A stretch of DNA of 64,000 nucleotides from the NCBI GenBank assembly GCA_947474275.1, contig CANJHY010000001.1:27230-91229 (forward strand). The letters run 5' to 3'. Of the stretch, positions 30,366 to 38,328 are shown one piece after another. The position numbers were made by a program, and so were the translations under genes. The notes below the pieces were generated by a model. That model did no database searches and was not told where the DNA came from. It saw nothing but the letters and a program-made list of their open reading frames with translations. Positions within the stretch are counted from its first letter, which is position 1, and every line of letters starts with the position of its first letter. The DNA is from PALSA-1004 sp947474275. Its GTDB lineage: Bacteria; Pseudomonadota; Gammaproteobacteria; Burkholderiales; SG8-41.

Positions 30366-32081
30366 ATGGAATTGAACGGCGCCGAGATCGTGGTGCGTTG
30401 TTTGCAGGGAGAGGGCGTCGATTACGTGTTCGGCTACCCGGGCGGCGCCGTGCTGCACCTTTACGACGCATTGTTCAAGCAGGACAAAGTGAAGCACATC
30501 CTGGCCCGTCATGAGCAGGGGGCGGTCCACGCCGCTGACGGCTATTCGCGCTCAACCGAAAAAATCGGCGTCGCGCTGGTCACCTCGGGTCCCGGCGTGA
30601 CCAATGCCATCACCGGCATCGCGACCGCCTACATGGATTCGATCCCCATGGTGATCATCACTGGCCAGGTGCCGACGCACGCGATCGGCCAGGACGCGTT
30701 CCAGGAATGCGACACCGTCGGCATTACACGCCCCTGCGTGAAGCACAACTTCCTGATCAAGGACGTGAAAGACATCGCGGCCACTATCAAGAAAGCGTTT
30801 TACATCGCGGGGACGGGACGGCCGGGCCCGGTGGTGGTCGATATTCCGAAAGACATCACTTCGCCGGCGGCGAAAGCCGAATTCGAATATCCGAAGTCGG
30901 TCAGCATGCGCTCGTACAACCCGGTCGTGAAAGGCCATGCCGGTCAGATCAAGAAAGCGGTGCAGCTTCTGATGCGAGCGAAGCGGCCGATGATCTACGC
31001 CGGTGGCGGCGTCGTGCTCGGCAACGCGGCAGCGGAACTCGCCCAGCTCGTGCGTTTGCTTGGCTTCCCCTGCACCAACACATTGATGGGGCTGGGCGGT
31101 TATCCGGCCACCGACCGCCAGTTCGTCGGCATGCTCGGCATGCACGGCACTTATGAAGCCAACATGGCGATGCAGCACTGCGACGTGCTGCTGGCGATAG
31201 GGGCGCGTTTCGACGATCGCGTGATCGGCAATCCCAAGCATTTCTTCGAGGAGCCGCGCACCATCATCCACGTCGACGTCGATCCGTCTTCGATTTCGAA
31301 GCGCGTCAAGGTCGATGTGCCCATCGTCGGCAACGTGCGCCCGGTGCTGCAGGAGCTCATCAAGCAGGCGCAGGCATCCAGGGACAAACCGGACGCCGGC
31401 GGGTTGAAGGCGTGGTGGAAGCAGATCGACCAGTGGCGCGGGCGCGATTGCCTCAAGTACGCGCGCACGTCCAAGATCATCAAGCCACAGTTCGTGATCG
31501 AAAAGCTCTGGGAGCTGACGAAAGGCGATGCATTTGTGACGTCCGACGTCGGCCAGCACCAGATGTGGGCGGCGCAATACTACAAGTTCGACAAACCGCG
31601 GCGCTGGATCAACTCTGGCGGGCTCGGCACCATGGGGTTCGGTCTGCCGGCGGCGATGGGCGTGCGGCTCGCCCACCCCAAGGCGACGGTCGCCTGCATC
31701 ACCGGCGAGGGCAGCATCCAGATGTGCATCCAGGAATTGTCGACCTGCAAGCAGTACCATTTGCCGATCAAGATCATCAACCTCAACAACCGCTACCTCG
31801 GCATGGTGCGGCAATGGCAGCAGGTCGATTATTCGAGCCGCTATTCGGAGTCGTACATGGATGCCCTGCCGGATTTCGTCAAGCTCGCGGAAGCGTACGG
31901 CCACGTCGGTATGCTGATCGACAAGCCGGCCGACGTCGAGCCGGCCCTCAAAGAAGCGTTGAAGTTGAAGGATCGCCTGGTGTTCATGGACTTCATTACC
32001 GATCAGACCGAGAACGTGTGGCCGATGGTGAAGGCGGGCCGCGGCCTCTCCGAGATGCTGCTCGGTTCGGAAGATCTCTAA
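30366..32081 (+). CDS. ilvB: acetolactate synthase large subunit
   Basis: 571 residues. 'EGVDYVFGYPGGAVLHLYDA' with the catalytic Glu ('ARHEQGAVHAADGYSR') and ThDP motif 'GEGSIQMCIQELSTCKQYHL'...'NNRYLGMVRQWQ' identify AHAS. It joins two pyruvates, or pyruvate and 2-ketobutyrate, in valine/leucine/isoleucine synthesis, using ThDP, Mg and FAD. First gene of ilvBHC, divergent from the sigma-factor gene; ilvH follows after 10 bp. Confidence 0.96.
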   Translation: MELNGAEIVVRCLQGEGVDYVFGYPGGAVLHLYDALFKQDKVKHILARHEQGAVHAADGYSRSTEKIGVALVTSGPGVTNAITGIATAYMDSIPMVIITGQVPTHAIGQDAFQECDTVGITRPCVKHNFLIKDVKDIAATIKKAFYIAGTGRPGPVVVDIPKDITSPAAKAEFEYPKSVSMRSYNPVVKGHAGQIKKAVQLLMRAKRPMIYAGGGVVLGNAAAELAQLVRLLGFPCTNTLMGLGGYPATDRQFVGMLGMHGTYEANMAMQHCDVLLAIGARFDDRVIGNPKHFFEEPRTIIHVDVDPSSISKRVKVDVPIVGNVRPVLQELIKQAQASRDKPDAGGLKAWWKQIDQWRGRDCLKYARTSKIIKPQFVIEKLWELTKGDAFVTSDVGQHQMWAAQYYKFDKPRRWINSGGLGTMGFGLPAAMGVRLAHPKATVACITGEGSIQMCIQELSTCKQYHLPIKIINLNNRYLGMVRQWQQVDYSSRYSESYMDALPDFVKLAEAYGHVGMLIDKPADVEPALKEALKLKDRLVFMDFITDQTENVWPMVKAGRGLSEMLLGSEDL

Positions 32082-32091
32082 GGGGGCGGCG

Positions 32092-32583
32092 ATGCGACAT
32101 ATTATTTCCGTGCTCCTCGAAAACGAACCTGGCGCGCTGTCGCGCGTGGTGGGATTGTTTTCCGCGCGCGGCTACAACATTGAAACGCTGACGGTGGCGC
32201 CGACCGAGGACGTGACGCTGTCGCGCATGACGATAGTGACCGCGGGTTCGGACGAGGTGATCGAGCAGATCAACAAGCAGCTCAACAAGCTGATCGAAGT
32301 GGTGAAGGTGATTGATTTGTCCGATGGCGATCACATCGAGCGCGAACTGATGCTGGTCAAGGTGCGCGCGGTGGGCAAGGACCGCGAGGAAATGAAACGC
32401 ATGGCCGATATTTTCCGCGGTCGCATCATCGACGTCACCGACAAGGACTATACGATCGAGTTGACGGGCACCGGCTCAAAGCTCGATGCGTTCCTGAACG
32501 CCATCGATCGCCGCGCGATCCTGGAGACCGTGCGCACCGGCGCGTCCGGCATCGGTCGCGGCGACCGCATACTTAAAATCTAG
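32092..32583 (+). CDS. ilvH: acetolactate synthase small (regulatory) subunit
   Basis: 163 residues. An N-terminal ACT domain 'ISVLLENEPGALSRVVGLFS' and 'RGYNIETLTVAPTEDVTLSR' bind valine for feedback inhibition; the C-terminal ACT-like domain activates IlvB. Length and motifs are typical of IlvH/IlvN long forms. Its TAG stop forms the first bases of the hairpin repeat at 32581-32665. Confidence 0.96.
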   Translation: MRHIISVLLENEPGALSRVVGLFSARGYNIETLTVAPTEDVTLSRMTIVTAGSDEVIEQINKQLNKLIEVVKVIDLSDGDHIERELMLVKVRAVGKDREEMKRMADIFRGRIIDVTDKDYTIELTGTGSKLDAFLNAIDRRAILETVRTGASGIGRGDRILKI

Positions 32584-32665
32584 TGGGGTGGCAGGCGCGA
32601 GGCGCGAGACGGTAGAACCTTACCACTTGCTCCTCACTCCTCGCCCCCCACGCTTTTAAAAGAGG
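32584..32665 (+). repeat. purine/pyrimidine-arm hairpin repeat, instance 2 (ilvH-ilvC)
   Basis: It starts at the ilvH stop (TAG TGGGGTGG...). The purine-rich arm GTGGGGTGGCAGGCGCGAGG pairs imperfectly with a CTCCTCACTCCTCGCCCCCC-type arm ending at ~32650. It lies within the ilv operon, so it should modulate rather than end transcription. Confidence 0.7.
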
Positions 32666-32670
32666 GAAAC

Positions 32671-33687
32671 ATGAAAGTCTATTACGATAAAGACGCTGAT
32701 CTGTCACTCATCAAAGGCAAGAAAGTCACCATCGTCGGCTACGGCTCGCAGGGCCACGCGCATTCGCTCAATCTGCACGATTCCGGCATGAAGGTGATGG
32801 TCGGCCTGCGGCGCGACGGTGCTTCGTGGGACAAAGCGAAAAAAGCCGGGCTTATCGTCAAGGAAGTCGCCGAGGCGATCAAGGGCGCCGATTTCGTCAT
32901 GATGCTGATGCCGGACGAGCATATCGCGAAGGTTTATCGCGAAGACGTCGCACCCAATATCAAGAAAGGCGCCACGCTCGCGTTCGCGCATGGCTTCAAT
33001 ATTCACTACGGCCAGGTCGTGCCGCGTGCGGACCTCGACGTCGTGATGGTGGCGCCGAAGGCGCCCGGACATACGGTGCGCGGTACCTACGCGCAGGGCG
33101 GCGGCGTCCCCATGCTGATTGCCATCCACCAGAATCCGTCGAAGAAAGCGCGCGACATGGCGCTGTCGTATGCGGCGGCCATAGGCGGCGGCAAGGCCGG
33201 CATCATCGAAACCACTTTCAAGGAAGAGACCGAAACCGACCTCTTCGGCGAGCAGACCGTATTGTGCGGCGGCGCGACGGCGCTGGTGCAGGCGGGTTTC
33301 GAAGTCCTGACCGAGGCGGGCTACGCCCCGGAAATGGCTTACTTTGAATGCCTGCACGAATTGAAGCTGATCGTCGACCTCATGTACGAAGGCGGCATCG
33401 CCAATATGCGCTACTCGATTTCGAACAATGCCGAATACGGCGACTTCACGCGCGGGCCGCGCATTATCACCGAAGAGACCAAGAACGAGATGCGCAAGAT
33501 CCTGAAGGAAATCCAGACCGGCGCCTACGCCCAGGAATTCCTGCTCGAAAACCAGACCGGCGCCACCAAGCTGAACGCGATGCGCCGCATTGGCAGCCAG
33601 CATCAGATCGAAATCGTCGGCGGCAAGCTGCGCGACATGATGCCGTGGATCAAGAAGAACAAGCTGGTCGATCAGTCCAAAAACTAG
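32671..33687 (+). CDS. ilvC: ketol-acid reductoisomerase (class I)
   Basis: 338 residues, class I length. NADPH motif 'VTIVGYGSQGHAHSLNLHDS', then 'GPGHTVRGTY'-like block ('KAPGHTVRGTYAQGGGVP') and metal ligands in 'EETETDLFGEQTVLCGG' and 'CLHELKLIVDLMYEGG'. It reduces and isomerises acetolactate and acetohydroxybutyrate. Good ribosome-binding site AGAGGG. The TAG stop opens another hairpin repeat. Confidence 0.97.
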   Translation: MKVYYDKDADLSLIKGKKVTIVGYGSQGHAHSLNLHDSGMKVMVGLRRDGASWDKAKKAGLIVKEVAEAIKGADFVMMLMPDEHIAKVYREDVAPNIKKGATLAFAHGFNIHYGQVVPRADLDVVMVAPKAPGHTVRGTYAQGGGVPMLIAIHQNPSKKARDMALSYAAAIGGGKAGIIETTFKEETETDLFGEQTVLCGGATALVQAGFEVLTEAGYAPEMAYFECLHELKLIVDLMYEGGIANMRYSISNNAEYGDFTRGPRIITEETKNEMRKILKEIQTGAYAQEFLLENQTGATKLNAMRRIGSQHQIEIVGGKLRDMMPWIKKNKLVDQSKN

Positions 33688-33758
33688 TGAGGTGAGAGGA
33701 GTGAGGCGGAGCTAACCCGCCGCTTTCGCCCCTCACGCCTTGCGCCGCACACCTCACC
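33688..33758 (+). repeat. purine/pyrimidine-arm hairpin repeat, instance 3 (ilvC-psd)
   Basis: From the ilvC TAG: GTGAGGTGAGAGGAGTGAGG on one arm, and CCCCTCACGCC...CACCTCACC on the other, ending right at the psd ATG. The outer GTGAGGTG / CACCTCAC pair is perfect. The hairpin would sequester the psd start region. Confidence 0.75.
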
Positions 33759-34400
33759 ATGAATTATCCCCACCCGTTTATCGCGCGTGAAGGCTGGCCG
33801 TTTGTTGCCGGTGCTTTTGCGGCGGCGCTGGCTATCACGATTTTCGCGGGCTGGGCGTGGTCGTTATTCTTCTGGTTCATCGCGTTTTTTGTCCTGCAGT
33901 TTTTCCGCGATCCAGCGCGCTCGATCCCGGGCGCCCCGCGCGCGGTGCTTTCACCTGCTGACGGGCGCGTGGTGGTGGTCGAGCGGGCGCAGGATCCTTA
34001 TCTGAAACGCGATGCCATCAAGCTGAGCGTGTTCATGAACGTATTCAACGTGCATTCCAACCGCAGCCCGGTCGATGGCGAAGTCAGCGAAGTGTGGTAC
34101 CACCCGGGCAGCTTCCTCAACGCGGCCTTGCCCAAGGCATCGCTGGAAAACGAGCGCAACGCCTTGTGGATAAAAACCGCAGATGGTACCGATGTCACCT
34201 GCGTGCAGGTTGCCGGGCTGATCGCGCGCCGCATCCTGTGCTACGTCAAAGCTGGCGATAAGCTCGCGCGGGGGCAGCGTTACGGTTTCATCCGCTTCGG
34301 CTCGCGCGTCGATGTCTATCTGCCGCTGTCGGCGGTGCCGAAAGTCGCGGTCGGCGACAAGGTGTACGCTTCGGCGACAGTTATCGCGGAACTGGGGTAA
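33759..34400 (+). CDS. psd: phosphatidylserine decarboxylase proenzyme
   Basis: 213 residues, the short prokaryotic class. Two TM segments at residues ~15-48, then 'LSPADGRVVVVE', 'VFMNVFNVHSNRSPVDGEV' and the self-cleavage site Gly181-Ser182 in 'FIRFGSRVDVYLP', which yields the pyruvoyl group. It makes phosphatidylethanolamine. Start at ATG 33759 lies inside the pyrimidine arm of the upstream hairpin and has no clear Shine-Dalgarno. Directly followed by pssA (5-bp gap). Confidence 0.95.
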   Translation: MNYPHPFIAREGWPFVAGAFAAALAITIFAGWAWSLFFWFIAFFVLQFFRDPARSIPGAPRAVLSPADGRVVVVERAQDPYLKRDAIKLSVFMNVFNVHSNRSPVDGEVSEVWYHPGSFLNAALPKASLENERNALWIKTADGTDVTCVQVAGLIARRILCYVKAGDKLARGQRYGFIRFGSRVDVYLPLSAVPKVAVGDKVYASATVIAELG

Positions 34401-34405
34401 CCATC

Positions 34406-35233
34406 ATGTACGAGCCAAAACAAAGATGGCTGGGCAAGGGTGGCAGGATACGCCGCCGCGGCATCTACTGGCTGCCCAACCTCTTCACGACGGTGGCGCT
34501 GTTCGCGGGCTTTTTTTCCATCGTGCAGGCGATGAACGGGCGCTTCGAGCAGTCGGCACTCGCCATTTTTGTCGCGCTGGTATTCGACGGGTTGGATGGC
34601 CGCGTGGCGCGCTTCACGCACACGCAGAGCGCATTTGGCGCCGAATACGACAGCCTGTCGGACATGGTGTCGTTCGGTGTGGCGCCGGCGCTGGTGGTCT
34701 ACGTATGGGCGCTCAAGGATTTCTCCGGCGCGCAGAATATTCCGATGCTCGGCACGTGGGTGACGACCAAGCTCGGCTGGATAGCCGCGTTCATCTATTG
34801 CGCTTGTGCGGCATTGCGGCTTGCGCGTTTTAATACCCAGCTTGAGGTCGCCGACAAGCGATTCTTCCAGGGCCTGCCGAGCCCGGCCGCCGCCTGCGTC
34901 GTCGCCGGATTGGTGTGGGCGATGGATGAGCACCAGATCCGCGGCGCGGACGTCAAGTGGCTGGCGTGGGTGCTGACGATGTTCGCCGGTCTTACGATGG
35001 TGAGCAACTTCAAGTATTACAGCGGCAAGGACATCAATCCGCGCAAAAGCGTGTCGTTTCCCGCAGTGGTGGCGATTGCTCTGGCGGTAGTGGCGCTGGT
35101 CGCGGTATCGAGCACCTTGCCCGAAATGTTATTCATCCTGTTCATCTGCTACGCTTTGTCCGGTTACGTATTCGCCGTGCTCGACATAATCCGGAGCAAA
35201 GGGCGTCTTCCCCCGGCCGCTCCGCCGTCTTGA
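34406..35233 (+). CDS. pssA: CDP-diacylglycerol-serine O-phosphatidyltransferase
   Basis: 275 residues, integral membrane. The CDP-alcohol phosphotransferase motif 'DGLDGRVARFTHTQSAFGAE' continuing to 'YDSLSDMVSFG' (DGx2AR...Gx3Dx3D) is intact. It makes phosphatidylserine, the substrate of the adjacent Psd. The ilvBHC-psd-pssA-leuA order is familiar in betaproteobacteria. Confidence 0.95.
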   Translation: MYEPKQRWLGKGGRIRRRGIYWLPNLFTTVALFAGFFSIVQAMNGRFEQSALAIFVALVFDGLDGRVARFTHTQSAFGAEYDSLSDMVSFGVAPALVVYVWALKDFSGAQNIPMLGTWVTTKLGWIAAFIYCACAALRLARFNTQLEVADKRFFQGLPSPAAACVVAGLVWAMDEHQIRGADVKWLAWVLTMFAGLTMVSNFKYYSGKDINPRKSVSFPAVVAIALAVVALVAVSSTLPEMLFILFICYALSGYVFAVLDIIRSKGRLPPAAPPS

Positions 35234-35243
35234 CTGTCGCTAC

Positions 35244-35272
35244 TTGCCAGCCCGCGCAAAACCCTTTATATT
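35244..35272 (+). promoter_or_regulatory. sigma70 promoter before the leuA leader
   Basis: TTGCCA (35244-35249), 17 bp, TATATT (35267-35272). The expected transcription start is near 35279-35280, one or two bases from the leader ATG at 35281. Confidence 0.65.
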
Positions 35273-35280
35273 TTGACCCC

Positions 35281-35364
35281 ATGAGTTCCACGCACCAGGC
35301 CACCATGCTTTGCCCTCTTGCCAGCCCCCTGCTGGCAGGCCTGCTGCTGCGCGTCGCGCGCTAA
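35281..35364 (+). CDS. candidate leucine-rich leader peptide of leuA
   Basis: A 27-codon ORF with seven Leu codons, ending LLAGLLLRVAR then TAA, 119 bp upstream of leuA. The cluster of Leu codons near the end is what a leuL-type attenuator leader needs, so that ribosome stalling at low leucyl-tRNA alters downstream folding. There is no Shine-Dalgarno, and the promoter at 35244 would start the RNA almost at the ATG, so it is probably translated as a leaderless message. Between it and leuA are a weak 5-bp hairpin (35398-35417) and a stronger inverted pair near 35433-35461. No classic T-run terminator is visible, so the mechanism is open. Confidence 0.6.
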   Translation: MSSTHQATMLCPLASPLLAGLLLRVAR

Positions 35365-35483
35365 ATACTCCTACTTAAATTCGTTTTTGTTGTGCAGCCG
35401 GGCGTAAGAAAACCCGGGATGATCCATGATTTTCGTGCGCGCGCCGGACGGCGTGCCACGATGCAGTCAGACTGGAGAAGCTC

Positions 35484-37025
35484 ATGAGCAAGGAAAAACT
35501 GATCATATTCGACACCACGATGCGCGATGGCGAGCAAAGTCCCGGCGCCGCGATGACGAAGGAAGAAAAGCTGCGCATCGCGCGCCAGCTCGAACGCATG
35601 CACGTCGATGTCATCGAGGCCGGGTTCCCGGCGGCGAGCGACGGAGATTTCGAGTCGGTCAAGGCGGTGGCGGCGGCAGTGCGCGACAGTACGGTATGCG
35701 GGCTCGCGCGCGCCAACGAAAAGGACGTGCGGCGGTGTGGAGAGGCGGTCAAAGGCGCCCGCTCGCCGCGAGTGCATACATTTATCGCGACCAGCCCCAT
35801 TCATATGGAAAAGAAACTGCGTATGGAACCGACGCAGGTGATCGATCAGGCGGTGCGCGCGGTGAAATGGGCGCGCGACTACACCGATAACGTCGAGTTT
35901 TCCCCGGAAGACGCCGGCCGCTCGGATATCGATTTTTTATGCCGCATACTGGAGCAGGTGATTGCGGCGGGTGCAACCACCATCAACGTCCCCGACACCG
36001 TCGGTTACACCCTGCCGGAACATTTCGGTGGCTTGATCCGTCAATTGCGCGAACGCATCCCGAATTCCGACAAGGCCGTATGGTCGGTCCATTGCCACAA
36101 CGATCTTGGCCTGGCGGTCGCCAACTCGCTGGCCGCGGTGTTGAATGGCGCGCGCCAGGTCGAATGCACGATCAATGGTCTCGGCGAGCGCGCCGGCAAT
36201 GCTTCGCTCGAGGAAATCGTCATGGCGGTGCGCACGCGCCAGGATGTGTTCCCGTGCGACACCGGCATCGATGCGACGCAGATCGTGCCGGCGTCGAAAC
36301 TGGTCTCGGGCATCACCGGTTACCCGGTGCAGCCCAACAAGGCAATCGTCGGCGCCAACGCGTTCGCCCACGAGTCCGGCATCCACCAGGATGGCGTGCT
36401 GAAGCACCGCGAAACCTACGAGATCATGAGCGCCGAGACCGTCGGCTGGACGACCAACCGCCTGACGCTGGGCAAGCTCTCGGGGCGCAACGCGTTCAAG
36501 TCGAGGCTGCACGAAATCGGCATCGACCTCGAGTCCGAGGAAGCGCTCAACGCCGCATTCAAGCGCTTCAAGACCCTCGCCGACAAAAAACGCGAAATCT
36601 ACGACGAGGACCTGCAGGCGCTGATTACCGAAGAAAACCTCGAGCATGTCGAGAACGAGCGCTATCGCCTGGTGTCGCTGACCGCGCATTCGGAGACCGG
36701 TGCATTGCCGTTCGCGAAAATCGTGCTGTCGGAAGACGGCAAGGAAAAGCCGGCCCAGTCCCAGGGCAGCGGTCCGGTCGACGCTTCGTTCAAAGCCATC
36801 GAGAGCCTCGTCAACAGCGGAGCGGAGCTGCTGCTGTATTCGGTCAACAACATTACCAGCGGGACCGACTCGCAGGGCGAGGTGACGGTGCGGTTGTCGA
36901 AGACGGGGCGCATCGTCAACGGCCAGGGCGCGGACACCGATATCGTCGTGGCATCGGCCAAGGCTTACATCAATGCGCTGAACAAGCTGCATTCCAAGCT
37001 GGAGCGCCTGAACCCGCAGGTGTAG
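35484..37025 (+). CDS. leuA: 2-isopropylmalate synthase
   Basis: 513 residues, long bacterial form. 'IFDTTMRDGEQSPGAAM' at the start, 'SVHCHNDLGLAVANSLAAV' (metal-binding HxH), 'NGLGERAGNASLEE' and the C-terminal LeuA dimer/regulatory domain (residues ~390-510), which binds leucine. First step of leucine synthesis from 2-ketoisovalerate, the product of the ilv genes upstream. Clear GGAG before the ATG. Followed by a bidirectional terminator. Confidence 0.96.
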   Translation: MSKEKLIIFDTTMRDGEQSPGAAMTKEEKLRIARQLERMHVDVIEAGFPAASDGDFESVKAVAAAVRDSTVCGLARANEKDVRRCGEAVKGARSPRVHTFIATSPIHMEKKLRMEPTQVIDQAVRAVKWARDYTDNVEFSPEDAGRSDIDFLCRILEQVIAAGATTINVPDTVGYTLPEHFGGLIRQLRERIPNSDKAVWSVHCHNDLGLAVANSLAAVLNGARQVECTINGLGERAGNASLEEIVMAVRTRQDVFPCDTGIDATQIVPASKLVSGITGYPVQPNKAIVGANAFAHESGIHQDGVLKHRETYEIMSAETVGWTTNRLTLGKLSGRNAFKSRLHEIGIDLESEEALNAAFKRFKTLADKKREIYDEDLQALITEENLEHVENERYRLVSLTAHSETGALPFAKIVLSEDGKEKPAQSQGSGPVDASFKAIESLVNSGAELLLYSVNNITSGTDSQGEVTVRLSKTGRIVNGQGADTDIVVASAKAYINALNKLHSKLERLNPQV

Positions 37026-37047
37026 CCGTGCGGACGACATTAAATAT

Positions 37048-37074
37048 AAAAAAGGCGCCCGTGGCGCCTTTTTT
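37048..37074. terminator. bidirectional rho-independent terminator after leuA
   Basis: AAAAAAGGCGCC CGT GGCGCCTTTTTT is a perfect 12-bp palindrome with a 3-nt loop and A/T flanks on both sides. It can end transcription of leuA and of the convergent BON-domain gene. Confidence 0.95.
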
Positions 37075-37090
37075 ATGCGCGACTGTTGTG

Positions 37091-37429
37091 TCAGTGGTCG
37101 AGCTTGACGCGCGAGGCGGCAGCGATTTTGAGCTCGTTTTTGATTTCCTTGACGCGCGGAACCGCACTTGCAACTTCCGACGCATGCACGGGTTCGCTGC
37201 CGCGGTCGACGATGCCGGCGATGGTCACGACGTCGCGGTCGGCGCTGATGGTGATACTCATTTTCTCGGTGCGCGGATCGGCGCGCAGTGCCGCGCGTAC
37301 GTGGGCTTCCAGCGCAAGATTGGCGAGCATTTGCTGGGATTGGTCGGTCGCGCGGAACTGCGGGTTGTTGACGAGAGACAGCACTTCGTCGGCGCATTCG
37401 TCGATCGAAACGCGTTCGGTGTTGAGCAC
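37091..37429 (-). CDS. BON-domain part of a gene interrupted by an in-frame TAA
   Basis: 112 codons from a GTG two codons past the stop of the kinase part, in the same frame. It begins 'LNTERVSIDECADEVLSLV', which in related proteins continues the kinase domain ('...YDLVLNTERVS...'), and ends with a BON-like domain ('RVKEIKNELKIAA'). GGAG lies ~12 bases before the GTG, so re-initiation is possible. Most likely this is the downstream half of one ancestral 276-residue protein. Confidence 0.65.
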   Translation of the reverse strand: MLNTERVSIDECADEVLSLVNNPQFRATDQSQQMLANLALEAHVRAALRADPRTEKMSITISADRDVVTIAGIVDRGSEPVHASEVASAVPRVKEIKNELKIAAASRVKLDH

Positions 37430-37435
37430 CAGGTC

Positions 37436-37921
37436 TTACTGCTCCGGGTCCTGCCAGTTGATGCCGAAATGACGGCGCGTGATGGCGGCGTGCGCTTCCT
37501 CCGACAGCTTGATCTCGTTGGTGATGAACGCCTCGTCATCGGAGTTGAGCCGCTCCATCATGCGCTGCACGCGCACTTTCATGGGCGCGCATACGCGCAC
37601 GCAGATCACGTGCTGGATGGGGCGCAGGAGGTGCGCCGAACCCCAGCCGCGGATGACTGATACGTTGTCGCTTTCGGCAAGGGCCAGCGTTTCGTCGGCC
37701 GTGTAGATCGACAGGCTGGTTTTGTCGGTCGTCAGGCGCTCCCAGATATTGGCTTTGCCGTCGAGAAAGCGCACCACGTGGCTTTTGCGCAAACGCATCT
37801 TGTTGGCGAGGTGGTCGATGATTTCGTGGTGCACGACCGGCTTGCCCAGCCGCTCGGAAATGACGTTGGCGACGTCCTTGCCCAGAGATCCCATTTCACG
37901 GGTCATGGCGATGAGCGGCAT
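37436..37921 (-). CDS. cytidylate-kinase-like protein, N-terminal part before in-frame TAA
   Basis: 161 codons from ATG 37921 (GGAGGAG six bases before). 'PLIAMTREMGSLGKDVANVI', 'VVHHEIIDHLANKMRLRKSH' and 'RHFGINWQDPEQ' match the cytidylate-kinase-like family (AAA/P-loop fold with a degenerate Walker A). Homologues I recall continue 'W-Q-D-x-x-x-Y-D-L-V-L-N-T-E-R'; here the Tyr codon position is TAA (37436-37438) and the frame stays open to the BON part. A single base change TAC/TAT to TAA explains it. Either a recent nonsense mutation, a recoding site or an assembly error. Confidence 0.75.
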   Translation of the reverse strand: MPLIAMTREMGSLGKDVANVISERLGKPVVHHEIIDHLANKMRLRKSHVVRFLDGKANIWERLTTDKTSLSIYTADETLALAESDNVSVIRGWGSAHLLRPIQHVICVRVCAPMKVRVQRMMERLNSDDEAFITNEIKLSEEAHAAITRRHFGINWQDPEQ

Positions 37922-37980
37922 GGCATTCTCCTCCAATGCGAAGCAGACCTGTCAGGATATCAGTACGGCGCCGACAGGGG

Positions 37981-38328
37981 TCACAAATGGCGACGCGCGT
38001 GGCGTACGTAGAGAATACAGGCGATAAAACAGGCCGTTGCGAGGGCGATTTCCACCAGGGCCAGCTGCGCTGACAGGCCGCGGTCGGACCAGGCGCGGAC
38101 CGCGCCCTCGGCAAAGTAGGCGAGCACCAGCATGGACGTCCACTGATAGGTGTAGATTTTGCCGCGCAAAAGGCCGAACAGCGGCGCCAGCAGCGGCAGG
38201 ACCTTCAACGCCAGCAGGGAGCCGCCGGGACGCACCGGCGCCAGCCACAGTTCCCAGGCGAGTCCCAGGAAAATCAGCGCGATGAGGCTCCCCACCGTAA
38301 TGCCGTAGGCAGTCTTCACGGCACGCAT
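37981..38328 (-). CDS. DUF2069 family membrane protein
   Basis: 115 residues with four hydrophobic segments. 'LLALKVLPLLAPLFGLLRGK' and 'YTYQWTSMLVLAYFAEGAVR' are DUF2069 signatures. The ATG overlaps the stop of the upstream HugZ-like gene (ATGA), so it is the third gene of wrbA-HugZ-like-DUF2069. Function unknown; wrbA-DUF2069 adjacency is common in beta- and gammaproteobacteria. Confidence 0.85.
   Translation of the reverse strand: MRAVKTAYGITVGSLIALIFLGLAWELWLAPVRPGGSLLALKVLPLLAPLFGLLRGKIYTYQWTSMLVLAYFAEGAVRAWSDRGLSAQLALVEIALATACFIACILYVRHARRHL

Noticed and set aside
30552..31904. 450-codon minus-strand ORF in ilvB
   Set aside because: Antisense shadow with no domain; ilvB is unambiguous.
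37048..37074. Perfect palindrome considered as a protein-binding operator
   Set aside because: A/T flanks on both sides and the position between convergent gene ends fit a bidirectional terminator.
35939..37660. 573-codon plus-strand ORF spanning leuA, the terminator and the kinase/BON gene
   Set aside because: It runs through a perfect terminator and two real genes in the wrong frame.
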